Below, piece by piece: positions 1 through 7,593 of a DNA stretch of 17,552 nt. This DNA comes from Rickettsiales bacterium (lineage in GTDB: Bacteria; Pseudomonadota; Alphaproteobacteria; Rickettsiales; UBA8987): assembly GCA_020631295.1 (NCBI GenBank), contig JAHDHN010000019.1, positions 2,115-19,666 of the forward strand, written 5' to 3'. Made by a program: the position numbers and the translations under genes. Position 1 is the stretch's first letter. Each line of letters starts with the position of its first letter. The notes under the pieces are model-generated. The model was not told the DNA's origin and made no database searches. It worked only from the letters and a program-made list of their open reading frames with translations.

Positions 1-527
1 CTATAATGCTCATGCAGTACAGCGCCAGTGCTATCCAGCAATGACACATGCAATTTCACATGCTCACTCACCCTATTAGAGAGATCTGTGCTATGCAGTT
101 CGGTTTGTACCTCCATACCATCACGCGTGTGCATCATGGTATAATGCTTAATTTCTAACCAATCTGGTGCAATAATGCCATGCGAGGAAAGGAAATTCCC
201 CATAGTTGGGGAAAAAGAGGCAATCGGATAACGAAATACCAATAAAAGCGTGACCAGTAAGAATAAAAGCAGCAGCATTGAAAACAACCATACTGCAACT
301 TTTCGCCATATTGAGGAAGTGGCGCTATCTTCAGTATCTCGCACACCTGCTGCATACTCCGCCTCACGCCTGCCTAGTGCATTATCGGCACTATCCAGAG
401 ATATATCCGGTGCAGATACCTGCCACACATGATGGCACTGCATGCATTTTACCTTACGGCCAGCCTCACCAATACGGCGCGGGTTTAGCTTATAATGCGA
501 TCCACAATTTGGGCAGGTAATATCCAT
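1..527 (-). CDS. MJ0042-type zinc-ribbon, single-pass membrane protein (C-terminus cut by window edge)
   Basis: The reverse strand is open from an ATG at 527-525 to the window edge, giving about 175 codons. The N-terminus starts MDITCPNCGSHYKLNP and has two CxxC knuckles (C5/C8 and C28/C31) in the arrangement of the MJ0042 zinc-ribbon domain. A polar linker of about 40 residues follows, then one strong hydrophobic segment (about residues 77-98) and a beta-rich extracytoplasmic part, the layout of DUF3426-like proteins. The ribbon should be cytoplasmic and the C-terminal domain periplasmic. In many alphaproteobacteria such a gene lies next to ftsE/ftsX; here the divergent neighbour is the ydcF-like gene. 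The exact function is unknown; a zinc-binding envelope or regulatory role is only inferred. The start is well supported because the ribbon begins at once. The ribosome binding site is weak (AGG in the leader). Confidence 0.8.
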   Translation of the reverse strand, partial: MDITCPNCGSHYKLNPRRIGEAGRKVKCMQCHHVWQVSAPDISLDSADNALGRREAEYAAGVRDTEDSATSSIWRKVAVWLFSMLLLLFLLVTLLLVFRYPIASFSPTMGNFLSSHGIIAPDWLEIKHYTMMHTRDGMEVQTELHSTDLSNRVSEHVKLHVSLLDSTGAVLHEHY

Positions 528-613
528 ATGCAATGCCTATAGGGCTATATAGTAATGAAGTAAAGAAGGGTGTTGCCCTCTCTTTTCTGATTGCTTTTTT
601 GCTGCAAAACACA

Positions 614-1231
614 ATGAATACCTATGCTATGAGCCTATTGCTGCGTACATCTCTTATGTTTCTTTTGCTCCTAACTCTTTTATGGGCAGTGGGCTTTGCG
701 TGGTATAGCTATCGTATTTTACAATGGCATAATTACAGCAGCATAGCGCCCTTTCCTACCCACGGCATTGCCGTTACAGGCGGGCGCGACCGCATTGCTG
801 CAGGCCTCACCTTATTGGAGAAAAATGAGATTGAATATCTGTTCATCTCCGGCGTATCCAGCGGTGTGTCTGCACAAGATGTTGTGGATGCCTCTGGATT
901 TGTTGGCACCCTCACCGCTGCACAGATGCGCCGTATTGAGCTTGGCTATATGGCGCGCACTACCTTTCAAAATGCAAAAGAAATTGCGGCCTGGGCAGAA
1001 GAAGAACAACTCTCTGATGCGTTGTTTATCACCTCCAGCTACCACATGCCGCGCAGCCTACTGGAGCTTTCTCACCAACCTGGAGAAGTGCTCTCATTGC
1101 AGCCCTACCCCATTAGCAATCCGAAAGTAGGCTACGAATATTGGTGGCGTGCACCTAATACGCTGCGCCTGTTTTTGTCTGAATATCACAAATATTGCTT
1201 GGCATTTTTGCGTGGTTTGCTAACGACGTAA
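614..1231 (+). CDS. YdcF/ElyC-like DUF218 family membrane protein
   Basis: About 205 residues with one N-terminal membrane anchor (MSLLLRTSLMFLLLLTLLWA region) followed by a DUF218 domain. Visible family motifs are AVTGGRDRIAAGLTLLE, YLFISGV, a TFQNAKEIAAW helix and ITSSYHMPRSLLE near the C-terminus. Proteins of this family (SanA, ElyC, YdcF) are linked to envelope and peptidoglycan homeostasis, but their biochemistry is poorly defined. The frame is open from an ATG at 533, only 5 bp from the divergent start codon at 527, which would leave no room for promoters. I prefer the ATG at 614; 629 is equally plausible because it puts the anchor at the extreme N-terminus. None of these starts has a good Shine-Dalgarno. 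Its stop lies 2 nt before plsC, so the two genes are probably cotranscribed. A YdcF-PlsC pair is a recurrent alphaproteobacterial arrangement. Confidence 0.8.
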   Translation: MNTYAMSLLLRTSLMFLLLLTLLWAVGFAWYSYRILQWHNYSSIAPFPTHGIAVTGGRDRIAAGLTLLEKNEIEYLFISGVSSGVSAQDVVDASGFVGTLTAAQMRRIELGYMARTTFQNAKEIAAWAEEEQLSDALFITSSYHMPRSLLELSHQPGEVLSLQPYPISNPKVGYEYWWRAPNTLRLFLSEYHKYCLAFLRGLLTT

Positions 1232-1233
1232 GC

Positions 1234-1956
1234 ATGATTTTCATACGCTCATTATTGTTCCAAATTGCCTTTCACCTAAACTTGCTGATAATAGGCACAT
1301 TATTTATACCGTGGCTTATATTACCCAAACGCTATGCAGCAGTACCAGGCCGTGCCTGGGCGCGCACCTCGCTGGATTGGCTCAAGCTATTATGCGGCAC
1401 TTCGCATAAATTCCACAATATAGAGCTGCTGCAAAAAGCACAACAAGGCGGCAATAAGGGCATTATTATTGCCAGCAAGCATCAATCTGCCTGGGATACG
1501 ATTGTGTTTTTCCTGCTGCTGGACAAACCTATTTATGTATTGAAGAAAGAGCTCACCTATTTCCCCATTTTGGGATGGTATGTCCGCAAAATGGGCTGCA
1601 TTGCGGTGAATAGAAGCAAAGGCGCTGCTGCCATGCGTAATTTAGTATCTCAGGCAGAGCATTATATTGAAAACGGCTATCAGCTGGTGATTTTCCCGGA
1701 AGGAACGCGCGTGCGCACTTCGGAACGTAAGCCATTGCAATCGGGCCTATGGGCCATTTTCCAAGCAACAAAAGCGCCTATTGTAACCGTATCCTTAAAT
1801 GCCGGTTTCTATTGGGCGCGTGGCAGTTTTTTGCGCCGGCCTGGCTGCATCACACTTGCCTTTACTCATCTTATCACAGATGCAAAAGACAAGCATAGCC
1901 TGCTTGCTGAAGTGGATAAGCATATCCAAACACATGCAGGAGCGCCCAGCTCATGA
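1234..1956 (+). CDS. plsC: 1-acyl-sn-glycerol-3-phosphate acyltransferase (PlsC/LPLAT family)
   Basis: Likely transfers an acyl chain to lysophosphatidic acid to make phosphatidic acid at the inner face of the cytoplasmic membrane. The 240-residue protein has an N-terminal hydrophobic segment (FIRSLLFQIAFHLNLLIIGT) and both signature motifs: the catalytic HX4D (H83-QSAW-D88) and the substrate-binding FPEGTR (residues 154-159). Length and motif spacing are normal for the family. The frame is open upstream to an ATG at 1195, but that would overlap ydcF by 37 bp; the ATG at 1234, 2 nt after the ydcF stop, is the better choice. The 3' end overlaps the next gene by the ATGA quartet, a sign of translational coupling with the phosphodiesterase. 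Another LPLAT acceptor specificity, such as other lysophospholipids, cannot be excluded from sequence alone. Confidence 0.92.
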   Translation: MIFIRSLLFQIAFHLNLLIIGTLFIPWLILPKRYAAVPGRAWARTSLDWLKLLCGTSHKFHNIELLQKAQQGGNKGIIIASKHQSAWDTIVFFLLLDKPIYVLKKELTYFPILGWYVRKMGCIAVNRSKGAAAMRNLVSQAEHYIENGYQLVIFPEGTRVRTSERKPLQSGLWAIFQATKAPIVTVSLNAGFYWARGSFLRRPGCITLAFTHLITDAKDKHSLLAEVDKHIQTHAGAPSS

Positions 1957-2702
1957 CTACTGTACTTCGCATTGGCCATCGCGGTGCGCCGTCTATCGCA
2001 TCAGAAAATACACTGGAAAGCTTTGATGCCGCCATAGATGCCGGATGCAACGCCATTGAGCTGGATGTGCGTCCATGCTTAAAGCGCGACAATGCATGCT
2101 CTCCCTTTGAGCATTTGGTGGTGATTCATGACGGCAAGCTGGACCGCACTACCAACAAAAAAGGGAAAGTCCGCAAGCTTACCCTACCAGAGCTAAAGAC
2201 TGCAAATGCGGGTAACGGCCAGCAAATCTGCAGCTTGCAAGAAGTGCTGGAACATCTGCGCGACAAGCTGGACGTGCTGTTTATTGAGTTAAAAAAATCA
2301 AATATAGCACGTGAAATAGGGCAACTCATGCAGCAGGAAATTGCGGCTGGCAATTGGAAGAAAGAGCAGCTGGTGGCAATTTCCTTCTTGCCAGGTGCCG
2401 TAAGAGCCGTGCGCGAAGTGGATGAAAGCTTGCATATTGGCTGTTCGCTTTATGATACCATCCGCTCTTTCCGCTTTAATAATGCAAAGGAACATAGCTC
2501 GCTTTCACGCATTGCGCAGCTCTATAACCCACAATATTTCACGCCATGCATTGATGATTTGACCGAAACTATGGTGGAATTTGCCAAGGCACATAATATC
2601 CAGACCGCCACCTGGACAGCAAACACAGAAGACGCAGTGCGCTACGCCACCCATTGCGGCGTGGAAGGCATCATGAGCGATTATCCAGAGTTACTTGCAT
2701 AG
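1953..2702 (+). CDS. Glycerophosphodiester phosphodiesterase (GDPD family, cytoplasmic)
   Basis: Predicted to hydrolyse glycerophosphodiesters, from deacylated phospholipids, to glycerol-3-phosphate and an alcohol. The 249-residue TIM-barrel protein carries the GDPD signatures: GHRG with catalytic His9 and Arg10, ENTLESF, ELDV with metal ligands Glu36 and Asp38, VVIHDG with catalytic His59, and the C-terminal WTANTEDAVRYA...GIMSDYP block. There is no signal peptide, so it should act in the cytosol. A cysteine-containing loop (about residues 40-52, RPCLKRDNACSPFEH) sits between the ELDV strand and the HD motif and is slightly longer than usual. The start codon overlaps the plsC stop (ATGA), which fits a phospholipid turnover pair. 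It could be called ugpQ by analogy, but orthology is not demonstrated. Confidence 0.92.
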   Translation: MTTVLRIGHRGAPSIASENTLESFDAAIDAGCNAIELDVRPCLKRDNACSPFEHLVVIHDGKLDRTTNKKGKVRKLTLPELKTANAGNGQQICSLQEVLEHLRDKLDVLFIELKKSNIAREIGQLMQQEIAAGNWKKEQLVAISFLPGAVRAVREVDESLHIGCSLYDTIRSFRFNNAKEHSSLSRIAQLYNPQYFTPCIDDLTETMVEFAKAHNIQTATWTANTEDAVRYATHCGVEGIMSDYPELLA

Positions 2703-2742
2703 ATTCTTGCATAATAGTTACGAACCTTTATGACTCCTGCCC

Positions 2743-5709
2743 ATGGCTACAAATATTTATATTATCCCTACCCTTCAAGACAGCCGCGGTGCGGTGCTGG
2801 CACAGCGTTTTAGCGCGCAAAATGTGGCTTCTGCCACAGTGGTGGATTGTTATACGGTAGATAAACCATTGAATGATACGCAACTTGCAACGCTGGCTGC
2901 AAGTCTCTCTGACCCTATTACCCAACAAGCGATCATTTTGGATGGCATGCCAGACACGGCAGCGCAGTTTTTGGATATGCTTGGCACATTTGATATCGCG
3001 CTGGATATTGGCTTTTTACCTGGCGTGACCGACAATGTGGGACACACGGCAGAGGAAATTGCAGCAGACAGCCTCTCTCAAGCATTTGGTGCACGGGAAC
3101 ATATTTACAGCTCCAAGCTCTATCTCTTACGTGGAGATATTAGCAAAACGCAATTGGAAGTGATTAAAGGCACACTGCATAACCCACTTATTGAGCGCGC
3201 GCAGAGCAAATCATATACGGAGTTTAAGGCTGAAGGCGGCATGGATGTTGTTGTACCCAATGTGCAATTGCAGGGCCATATTCGCTCTGATGAGGTGAAC
3301 TTAGAAGTGAGTGATGCCGAACTTGCTGAAATTGGCAATAAAGGCATTCCCAATGGAGATGGCAGCTTCCGCGGCCCGCTTGGCCTAAGCTTGGATTATA
3401 TGAAAGCGATTGCCGCGCATTTTTCAGAGCTTGGCCGCAATCCGCGTGATATTGAGCTAGAAACCTTGGCACAAACCTGGTCTGAGCATTGCAAGCACAC
3501 CATCTTTGCAAGCCCGATTGATGATATTGAGCGCGGTATTTATAAGCATTACATCAAGCGTGCCACGGAAGATGTGCGCAAAGCAAAAGGCAAAAATGAT
3601 TTTTGCGTCTCTGTATTTACCGATAATGCCGGTGGTATTACCTTTGATGACGGCTGGATTATTACTGACAAGGTAGAGACCCATAATAGCCCTTCTGCGT
3701 TGGACCCGTTTGGCGGCGCAATTACCGGCATTGTGGGCGTAAACCGCGACTGCGTGGGCTTTGGCATGGGCGCCAAGCCTATTGCCAACCGCTATGGCTA
3801 TTGCTTTGCAGATCCGCGCGATACCGTAACATACTATCGTGATAAAGCAGGCACCCAACCTACCCTTTCTGCACGCTATGTGATGGACGGTGTGATTGCG
3901 GGCGTAGAGGCTGGCGGTAACCAAAGCGGCATCCCAACGCCGCAAGGCTTCTGTTATTTTGATGCAGATTTCATCGGCAAACCGTTGGTATTTGTGGGTA
4001 CAGTTGGCCTCATTCCGGATACGATCAACGGCAAGCCATCGCACAAAAAGCAACCTTTAGTGGGCGATAATATTGTGATGGCCGGCGGCCGCGTGGGTAA
4101 AGATGGCATTCATGGCGCCACCTTCTCTTCTGTGGCGCTGGATGAAGGCAGCCCTGCCACTGCGGTGCAGATTGGCGACCCGATCACACAAAAGAAGATG
4201 AGTGACGCGATCATTAAGGAAGCACGCGAGCGTGGCTTATATAACGCGATTACGGACAATGGTGCCGGTGGCCTGTCCTCCTCTGTAGGTGAAATGGCCG
4301 AAGGCACAGGTGGCTTTTTCCTGGATTTGGAAAAGGTGCCGCTGAAATATCCGGGCATGAGCCCGTGGGAGATTTGGATTTCAGAATCACAGGAACGGAT
4401 GACACTTTCTGTGTCTGATGCGCAGTTAGAAGAGCTGCTGGCACTGTTTGCCTCACGCGGTGTAGAGGCCACAGTAATTGGTCAATTTACCGATTCCGGT
4501 AATGCAGTGGTGAGCTATAACCGTGAGCGCATCATGGAGCTTTCCATGGAATTTCTGCATGATGGCTTGCCTGAAAAGCATCTGAAAACAGCGCCTTATA
4601 TCTGTACGCATACTGAGCCTGCACTGCAAGAACCGGCTGATTATGCGGACACAATCTTGCAGCTATTGGCCGCGCCTAATAATTGCTCTAAGGCATTTAT
4701 TTCCACGCAATATGACCATAATGTGCAAGGCAATGCCGTGCTTGGGCCGTTGCAAGGCAAGGGTCAAGTATATGGCGAGGCCAGCGTGATCAAGCCGGTG
4801 TTTGATAGCAACAAAGCTGTGGTAATGAGCCAAGGCTTGCACCCGCGCCAGAGCCATATTGATTGCTACCATATGGCCGCTAACGCCATTGATATGGCGG
4901 TGCGCAACGCAGTCAGTGCGGGTGTGGATATCAATCACCTCGCCATTTTGGATAATTTCTGCTGGTGCTCTTCTGATGAGGCAGAGCGCTTGGGCCAGCT
5001 GCAAGCCGCCGCAGAGGCTTGCTATGACAGCGCCTTAGCGTATGGAACACCGTTCATCAGCGGTAAAGACAGCATGTTTAACGACTTTAAAGGCTTTGAT
5101 GCAGAGGGCAACGCGGTAAAAATTTCTGCACCGCCTACCCTGCTGGTATCTGCCTTGGGCGTGATGCCGCATGTGCGTGAAACCACCAGCATGGACCTCA
5201 AAGCAGCGGGTGATGTGTTGCTGCTGGCCGGCCTTACCCATGCAGAGCTGGGCGCCAGTGAATATTACCATCTGCGCGGCCATATTGGCACCTCCGTGCC
5301 GGTGGTGGATACAAAAGCAAATATGAAATTATATAAAGCCATGCGTAAAATTCACGCAGAGCAATGGGCCAGTGCCGTTGCACCGGTGAATTTGGGCGGA
5401 ATTGCGCTTGCTGCCAGCAAAATGGCCTTGGCAGGACAGCGTGGCCTGAATATTGAGCTAAATGATGCACCTCGCAACAGCACGCTTTCCACAGAAGCCT
5501 TGCTCTTTTCAGAGTCTGCTGGGCGTTTACTCATCACCGCCTCACCTGAACATGCAGCAAAGATTGAGGCGCATTTGGAAAAAGCAGGCGTGCCGGTGGC
5601 GCGTATTGGTGAAGTAACTGATAGTGATGTTGTGTCCTTCAGCAATATTGCTTCGCTACCATTAGCAGATCTGCAAGCGTATTACACATCAACCTTTGAG
5701 GGGTATTAG
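2743..5709 (+). CDS. purL: Phosphoribosylformylglycinamidine synthase, long-form synthetase subunit with PurS-like N-terminus (PurSL type)
   Basis: Synthetase component of FGAM synthase, step 4 of de novo purine synthesis (FGAR + Gln + ATP to FGAM). At 988 residues it is much longer than the ~740-residue PurL usual in alphaproteobacteria and lacks the C-terminal glutaminase of the ~1290-residue enterobacterial enzyme. Residues 1-170 contain two PurS-like stretches (from NIYIIPTLQDSRGAVLAQRF and from SKLYLLRGDISKTQLEVIKG). The catalytic region follows: TWSEHCKHTIF (H249), VETHNSPSALDPFGGAITG (H314) and GVNRDCVGFGMGAKPIAN, then a second AIR-synthase-like half with FISGKDSM (774-778) and a C-terminal AIRS_C domain. 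The 'THNSPSALDP.GGAITGIVGVNRD' signature recalls the Desulfovibrio-type long PurL. No purS gene is seen nearby, as expected for a fusion. It lies 40 bp after the phosphodiesterase and 2 bp before purQ. Confidence 0.95.
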   Translation: MATNIYIIPTLQDSRGAVLAQRFSAQNVASATVVDCYTVDKPLNDTQLATLAASLSDPITQQAIILDGMPDTAAQFLDMLGTFDIALDIGFLPGVTDNVGHTAEEIAADSLSQAFGAREHIYSSKLYLLRGDISKTQLEVIKGTLHNPLIERAQSKSYTEFKAEGGMDVVVPNVQLQGHIRSDEVNLEVSDAELAEIGNKGIPNGDGSFRGPLGLSLDYMKAIAAHFSELGRNPRDIELETLAQTWSEHCKHTIFASPIDDIERGIYKHYIKRATEDVRKAKGKNDFCVSVFTDNAGGITFDDGWIITDKVETHNSPSALDPFGGAITGIVGVNRDCVGFGMGAKPIANRYGYCFADPRDTVTYYRDKAGTQPTLSARYVMDGVIAGVEAGGNQSGIPTPQGFCYFDADFIGKPLVFVGTVGLIPDTINGKPSHKKQPLVGDNIVMAGGRVGKDGIHGATFSSVALDEGSPATAVQIGDPITQKKMSDAIIKEARERGLYNAITDNGAGGLSSSVGEMAEGTGGFFLDLEKVPLKYPGMSPWEIWISESQERMTLSVSDAQLEELLALFASRGVEATVIGQFTDSGNAVVSYNRERIMELSMEFLHDGLPEKHLKTAPYICTHTEPALQEPADYADTILQLLAAPNNCSKAFISTQYDHNVQGNAVLGPLQGKGQVYGEASVIKPVFDSNKAVVMSQGLHPRQSHIDCYHMAANAIDMAVRNAVSAGVDINHLAILDNFCWCSSDEAERLGQLQAAAEACYDSALAYGTPFISGKDSMFNDFKGFDAEGNAVKISAPPTLLVSALGVMPHVRETTSMDLKAAGDVLLLAGLTHAELGASEYYHLRGHIGTSVPVVDTKANMKLYKAMRKIHAEQWASAVAPVNLGGIALAASKMALAGQRGLNIELNDAPRNSTLSTEALLFSESAGRLLITASPEHAAKIEAHLEKAGVPVARIGEVTDSDVVSFSNIASLPLADLQAYYTSTFEGY

Positions 5710-5711
5710 AC

Positions 5712-6512
5712 ATGACACCACGCGTGATCATTCTGGCTGGCTACGGGCTGAACTGCGAAGAAGAAACGCTGCACGCATTTGAGGCCAATGGCGCAGAAGG
5801 CAAAATTGTGCATATCAATGATGTAATTGCCTCACCGAGCATCCTCTCTGCCTTCCAAATTTTGGCCATTCCTGGCGGCTTCAGCTATGGCGATGACACT
5901 GGCAGCGGCAACGCTTTTGCCCGCAAGTTGGAAAATCATTTGCGCGATGCACTGCTGGAATTCCACAGCCGTGATACGTTAATGCTAGGCATTTGCAATG
6001 GCTGCCAAATTCTTACCAAGCTGGGCTTTGTAGGCACAGCGGATGAGGTAGGTACGCAAACGCTTAGCCTCAGCCATAATGTTGCTAACCGTTACCAATG
6101 CCGCTGGGTGCATTTACGCAGTAATGGTGCAGACACCGCATGGATCCGTAAGGATGAAAGCTATTATATTCCCGTAGCACACGGTGAAGGACAGTTTGTA
6201 GCCAGTGAAGAAACGATTGCACAGCTGCAATCACAGCAGCGCATTGCACTGCATTACACAGATGCAAATGGAAATGCTGCAACCGGAGCGTTTCCTGCCA
6301 ACCCTAACGGCTCACCGTTAGACATTGCAGGTATTACGGATCATACAGGCCGCGTGCTTGCAATGATGCCACATCCGGAGCGTGGCATGTATAGCTGGCA
6401 GCGCAATGATTACACCGCACTGAAAGATGCTGCTTTACGAAAAGGCACAGACATACCAGACACCGCCAGCGGCATGCAACTCTTTGCTAATGCAGTGAGA
6501 TATTTTTCCTAA
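5712..6512 (+). CDS. purQ: Phosphoribosylformylglycinamidine synthase glutaminase subunit
   Basis: Class I glutamine amidotransferase that releases ammonia from glutamine and delivers it to PurL. Motifs: an N-terminal AGYGLNCEEET strand-loop, the oxyanion region PGGFSYGDD, the nucleophile elbow GICNGCQIL with Cys95, and the catalytic His221/Glu223 in MMPHPERGM. At 266 residues it is longer than the ~220-residue PurQ that partners PurS/PurL, and matches the larger glutaminases that accompany long-form PurL. The start is set by GAGGGG inside the end of purL, about 8 nt upstream, with a 2-nt intergenic gap, so translation is probably coupled. The purL-then-purQ order is the reverse of the common alphaproteobacterial purS-purQ-purL order. 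Confidence 0.95.
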   Translation: MTPRVIILAGYGLNCEEETLHAFEANGAEGKIVHINDVIASPSILSAFQILAIPGGFSYGDDTGSGNAFARKLENHLRDALLEFHSRDTLMLGICNGCQILTKLGFVGTADEVGTQTLSLSHNVANRYQCRWVHLRSNGADTAWIRKDESYYIPVAHGEGQFVASEETIAQLQSQQRIALHYTDANGNAATGAFPANPNGSPLDIAGITDHTGRVLAMMPHPERGMYSWQRNDYTALKDAALRKGTDIPDTASGMQLFANAVRYFS

Positions 6513-6759
6513 GCAAGTTACTGCGAGATAAAGCAAAATCGGCAGTTTATTAACAAAAACTTAATATATCATACAAATTTCTGCATTTTAGGTGTTTTTT
6601 TAGGCCTAATTTTGTGGTATAAGATCTCTAGACAACTTCTCTAGCAGACAAAAAAATGAAAAAATGCCTGTGATGCCAATGCGCTATATTCAGGCCAGTG
6701 GGTGTCTTTTGCTATAAGAAAAATGTCTAACATATAACGTAACTATTATGGAGAATAAA
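6513..6759 (+). promoter_or_regulatory. purQ-carD intergenic region with candidate carD promoters
   Basis: This AT-rich 247-bp gap holds two TATAAG boxes (6618-6623 and 6713-6718) that could serve as -10 elements for carD. Neither has a convincing -35 at 16-18 bp; the first is preceded by a T run. A small imperfect stem (CTAGA at 6627-6631 with TCTAG at 6639-6643) lies downstream of the first box. No clear intrinsic terminator follows purQ. The region ends in GGAG (6750-6753), which sets the carD start. Confidence 0.3.
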
Positions 6760-7359
6760 ATGACACTTTCACTGAAAAAAGGGAGCATGGTGGTATATCC
6801 GTCACATGGCGTGGGGCAAATCACCGGTAAAGAAACGCAAACTATTGCGGGCATGGAAATTGCTTCTTACGTAGTATTTTTTGAGCGTGACAAACTTACG
6901 CTGCGCATTCCAGCTGCACGTGCAGAAAAATCTGGCATGCGTGAGCTGGTAGCCGAAGAATATCTGGAGCGCGTGAATAAAACGCTAAAAGGCCGTGCAC
7001 GCGCTGGGCGTGGCATGTGGAGCCGTCGCGCAAAAGAATATGAGGCAAAAATCAATTCTGGTAATATCATTCAGCTTTCTGAAGTGGTGCGCGACTTGCA
7101 CAAAAATGTGGAAGATCCAGACCGTTCTTACTCTGAGCGTGTGATTTATGAAAATGCGCTAAACCGTCTGGCGGGCGAGTTTTCTGCCGTGCGTAAGAGC
7201 ACGCATGAGGTGGCGATTGATAGTATCGTAACCACCATCAATGAAAACAAGCCAGCTGAAGAAAATGTGGTGACTATCAACCCTGTTGAAGATGATTTTG
7301 ACGAGTTTGATGAGTTTGAAGAAGCCAATGAAAATGAAGATAGCCTAGAAGCAGCATAG
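6760..7359 (+). CDS. carD: CarD family transcriptional regulator
   Basis: Binds RNA polymerase through an N-terminal RID (Tudor-like) domain and stabilises open promoter complexes. The first ~65 residues show the domain: KKGSMVVYPSHGVGQITGKE, then the IAGMEIASYVVFFERDKLTLRIP core. A helical C-terminal DNA-binding region follows (KGRARAGRGMWSRRAKEYEAKI, about residues 75-100). The C-terminus is a long, very acidic, probably disordered tail (EDDFDEFDEFEEANENEDS). An ATG at 6748 is in frame, but GGAG at 6750-6753 lies 6 nt before the ATG at 6760, so I choose the latter (199 residues). The gene stands alone, with its own leader and a strong terminator, consistent with a global regulator. Confidence 0.93.
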   Translation: MTLSLKKGSMVVYPSHGVGQITGKETQTIAGMEIASYVVFFERDKLTLRIPAARAEKSGMRELVAEEYLERVNKTLKGRARAGRGMWSRRAKEYEAKINSGNIIQLSEVVRDLHKNVEDPDRSYSERVIYENALNRLAGEFSAVRKSTHEVAIDSIVTTINENKPAEENVVTINPVEDDFDEFDEFEEANENEDSLEAA

Positions 7360-7389
7360 CAGCACTTGCTAGCCTATCTAATAAGGTAT

Positions 7390-7417
7390 AAAAAGGCGGC
7401 CAATTGGTCGCCTTTTT
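7390..7417 (+). terminator. Intrinsic terminator after carD (near-bidirectional)
   Basis: The stem AAAAAGGCGGCC (7390-7401), tetraloop AATT and GGTCGCCTTTTT (7406-7417) form a 12-bp helix with a single G-T wobble, followed by a T tract. It begins about 30 nt after the carD stop. The A run on the 5' side means the reverse strand also reads as a terminator. Confidence 0.9.
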
Positions 7418-7428
7418 CTTTTGGAGCT

Positions 7429-7593
7429 TAGGTTCTGTTGAGGTTTGATTCACTGCCTTCTTTTTTGTTCTTTTTGGCTTTATTTTCCTCTTCTTTTTTT
7501 GAAATAGAGCCACTATTCCTGCAAAAAGAAGAAAAAAAATACGCACAAAAATAGTCAAAAATAATGCAGCAAATCAAACCTCAACAGAACCTA
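7429..7593. repeat. 165-bp imperfect palindrome (MITE-like) spanning the addB start codon
   Basis: Positions 7429-7450 are the perfect reverse complement of 7572-7593 (22 bp; outer end TAGGTTCTGTTGAGG). Inside these arms the T-rich left half and A-rich right half continue to pair at most positions down to a centre near 7510 (AATAG at 7503-7507 with CTATT at 7513-7517), so the whole segment is one long degenerate palindrome. If the element proper is 7431-7591, it has ~20-bp terminal inverted repeats beginning GGTTCTGTTG and is flanked by TA on both sides, as in TA-targeting MITEs of IS5 or IS630-like families. It holds no transposase. The right arm contains codons 4-10 of addB, so it also shapes that gene's translation start. 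Confidence 0.8.

Noticed and set aside
533..613. N-terminal extension of the ydcF-like protein from the ATG at 533
   Set aside because: It would leave 5 bp between divergent start codons and add an extra hydrophobic stretch not typical of the family; the later ATGs fit better.
2694..2713. Direct repeat CTTGCATA (2694-2701 and 2706-2713) before purL as an operator
   Set aside because: Two 8-mers 12 bp apart overlap the stop of the preceding gene, and there is no matching promoter; this could easily be chance.
3457..4053. 198-codon open frame antisense to purL
   Set aside because: It overlaps the conserved PurL catalytic region on the other strand, and its Cys/Ala-rich translation has no recognisable family.
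6625..6650. Stem CTAGA/TCTAG upstream of carD as a terminator or riboswitch
   Set aside because: Only 5 bp with a small extension, no T tract, and no recognisable riboswitch core.
7277..7558. Reverse-strand 93-codon frame with a Lys-rich middle
   Set aside because: The Lys-rich part comes only from the T-rich half of the palindrome, and the rest reads antisense through the carD terminator and the acidic tail of CarD.
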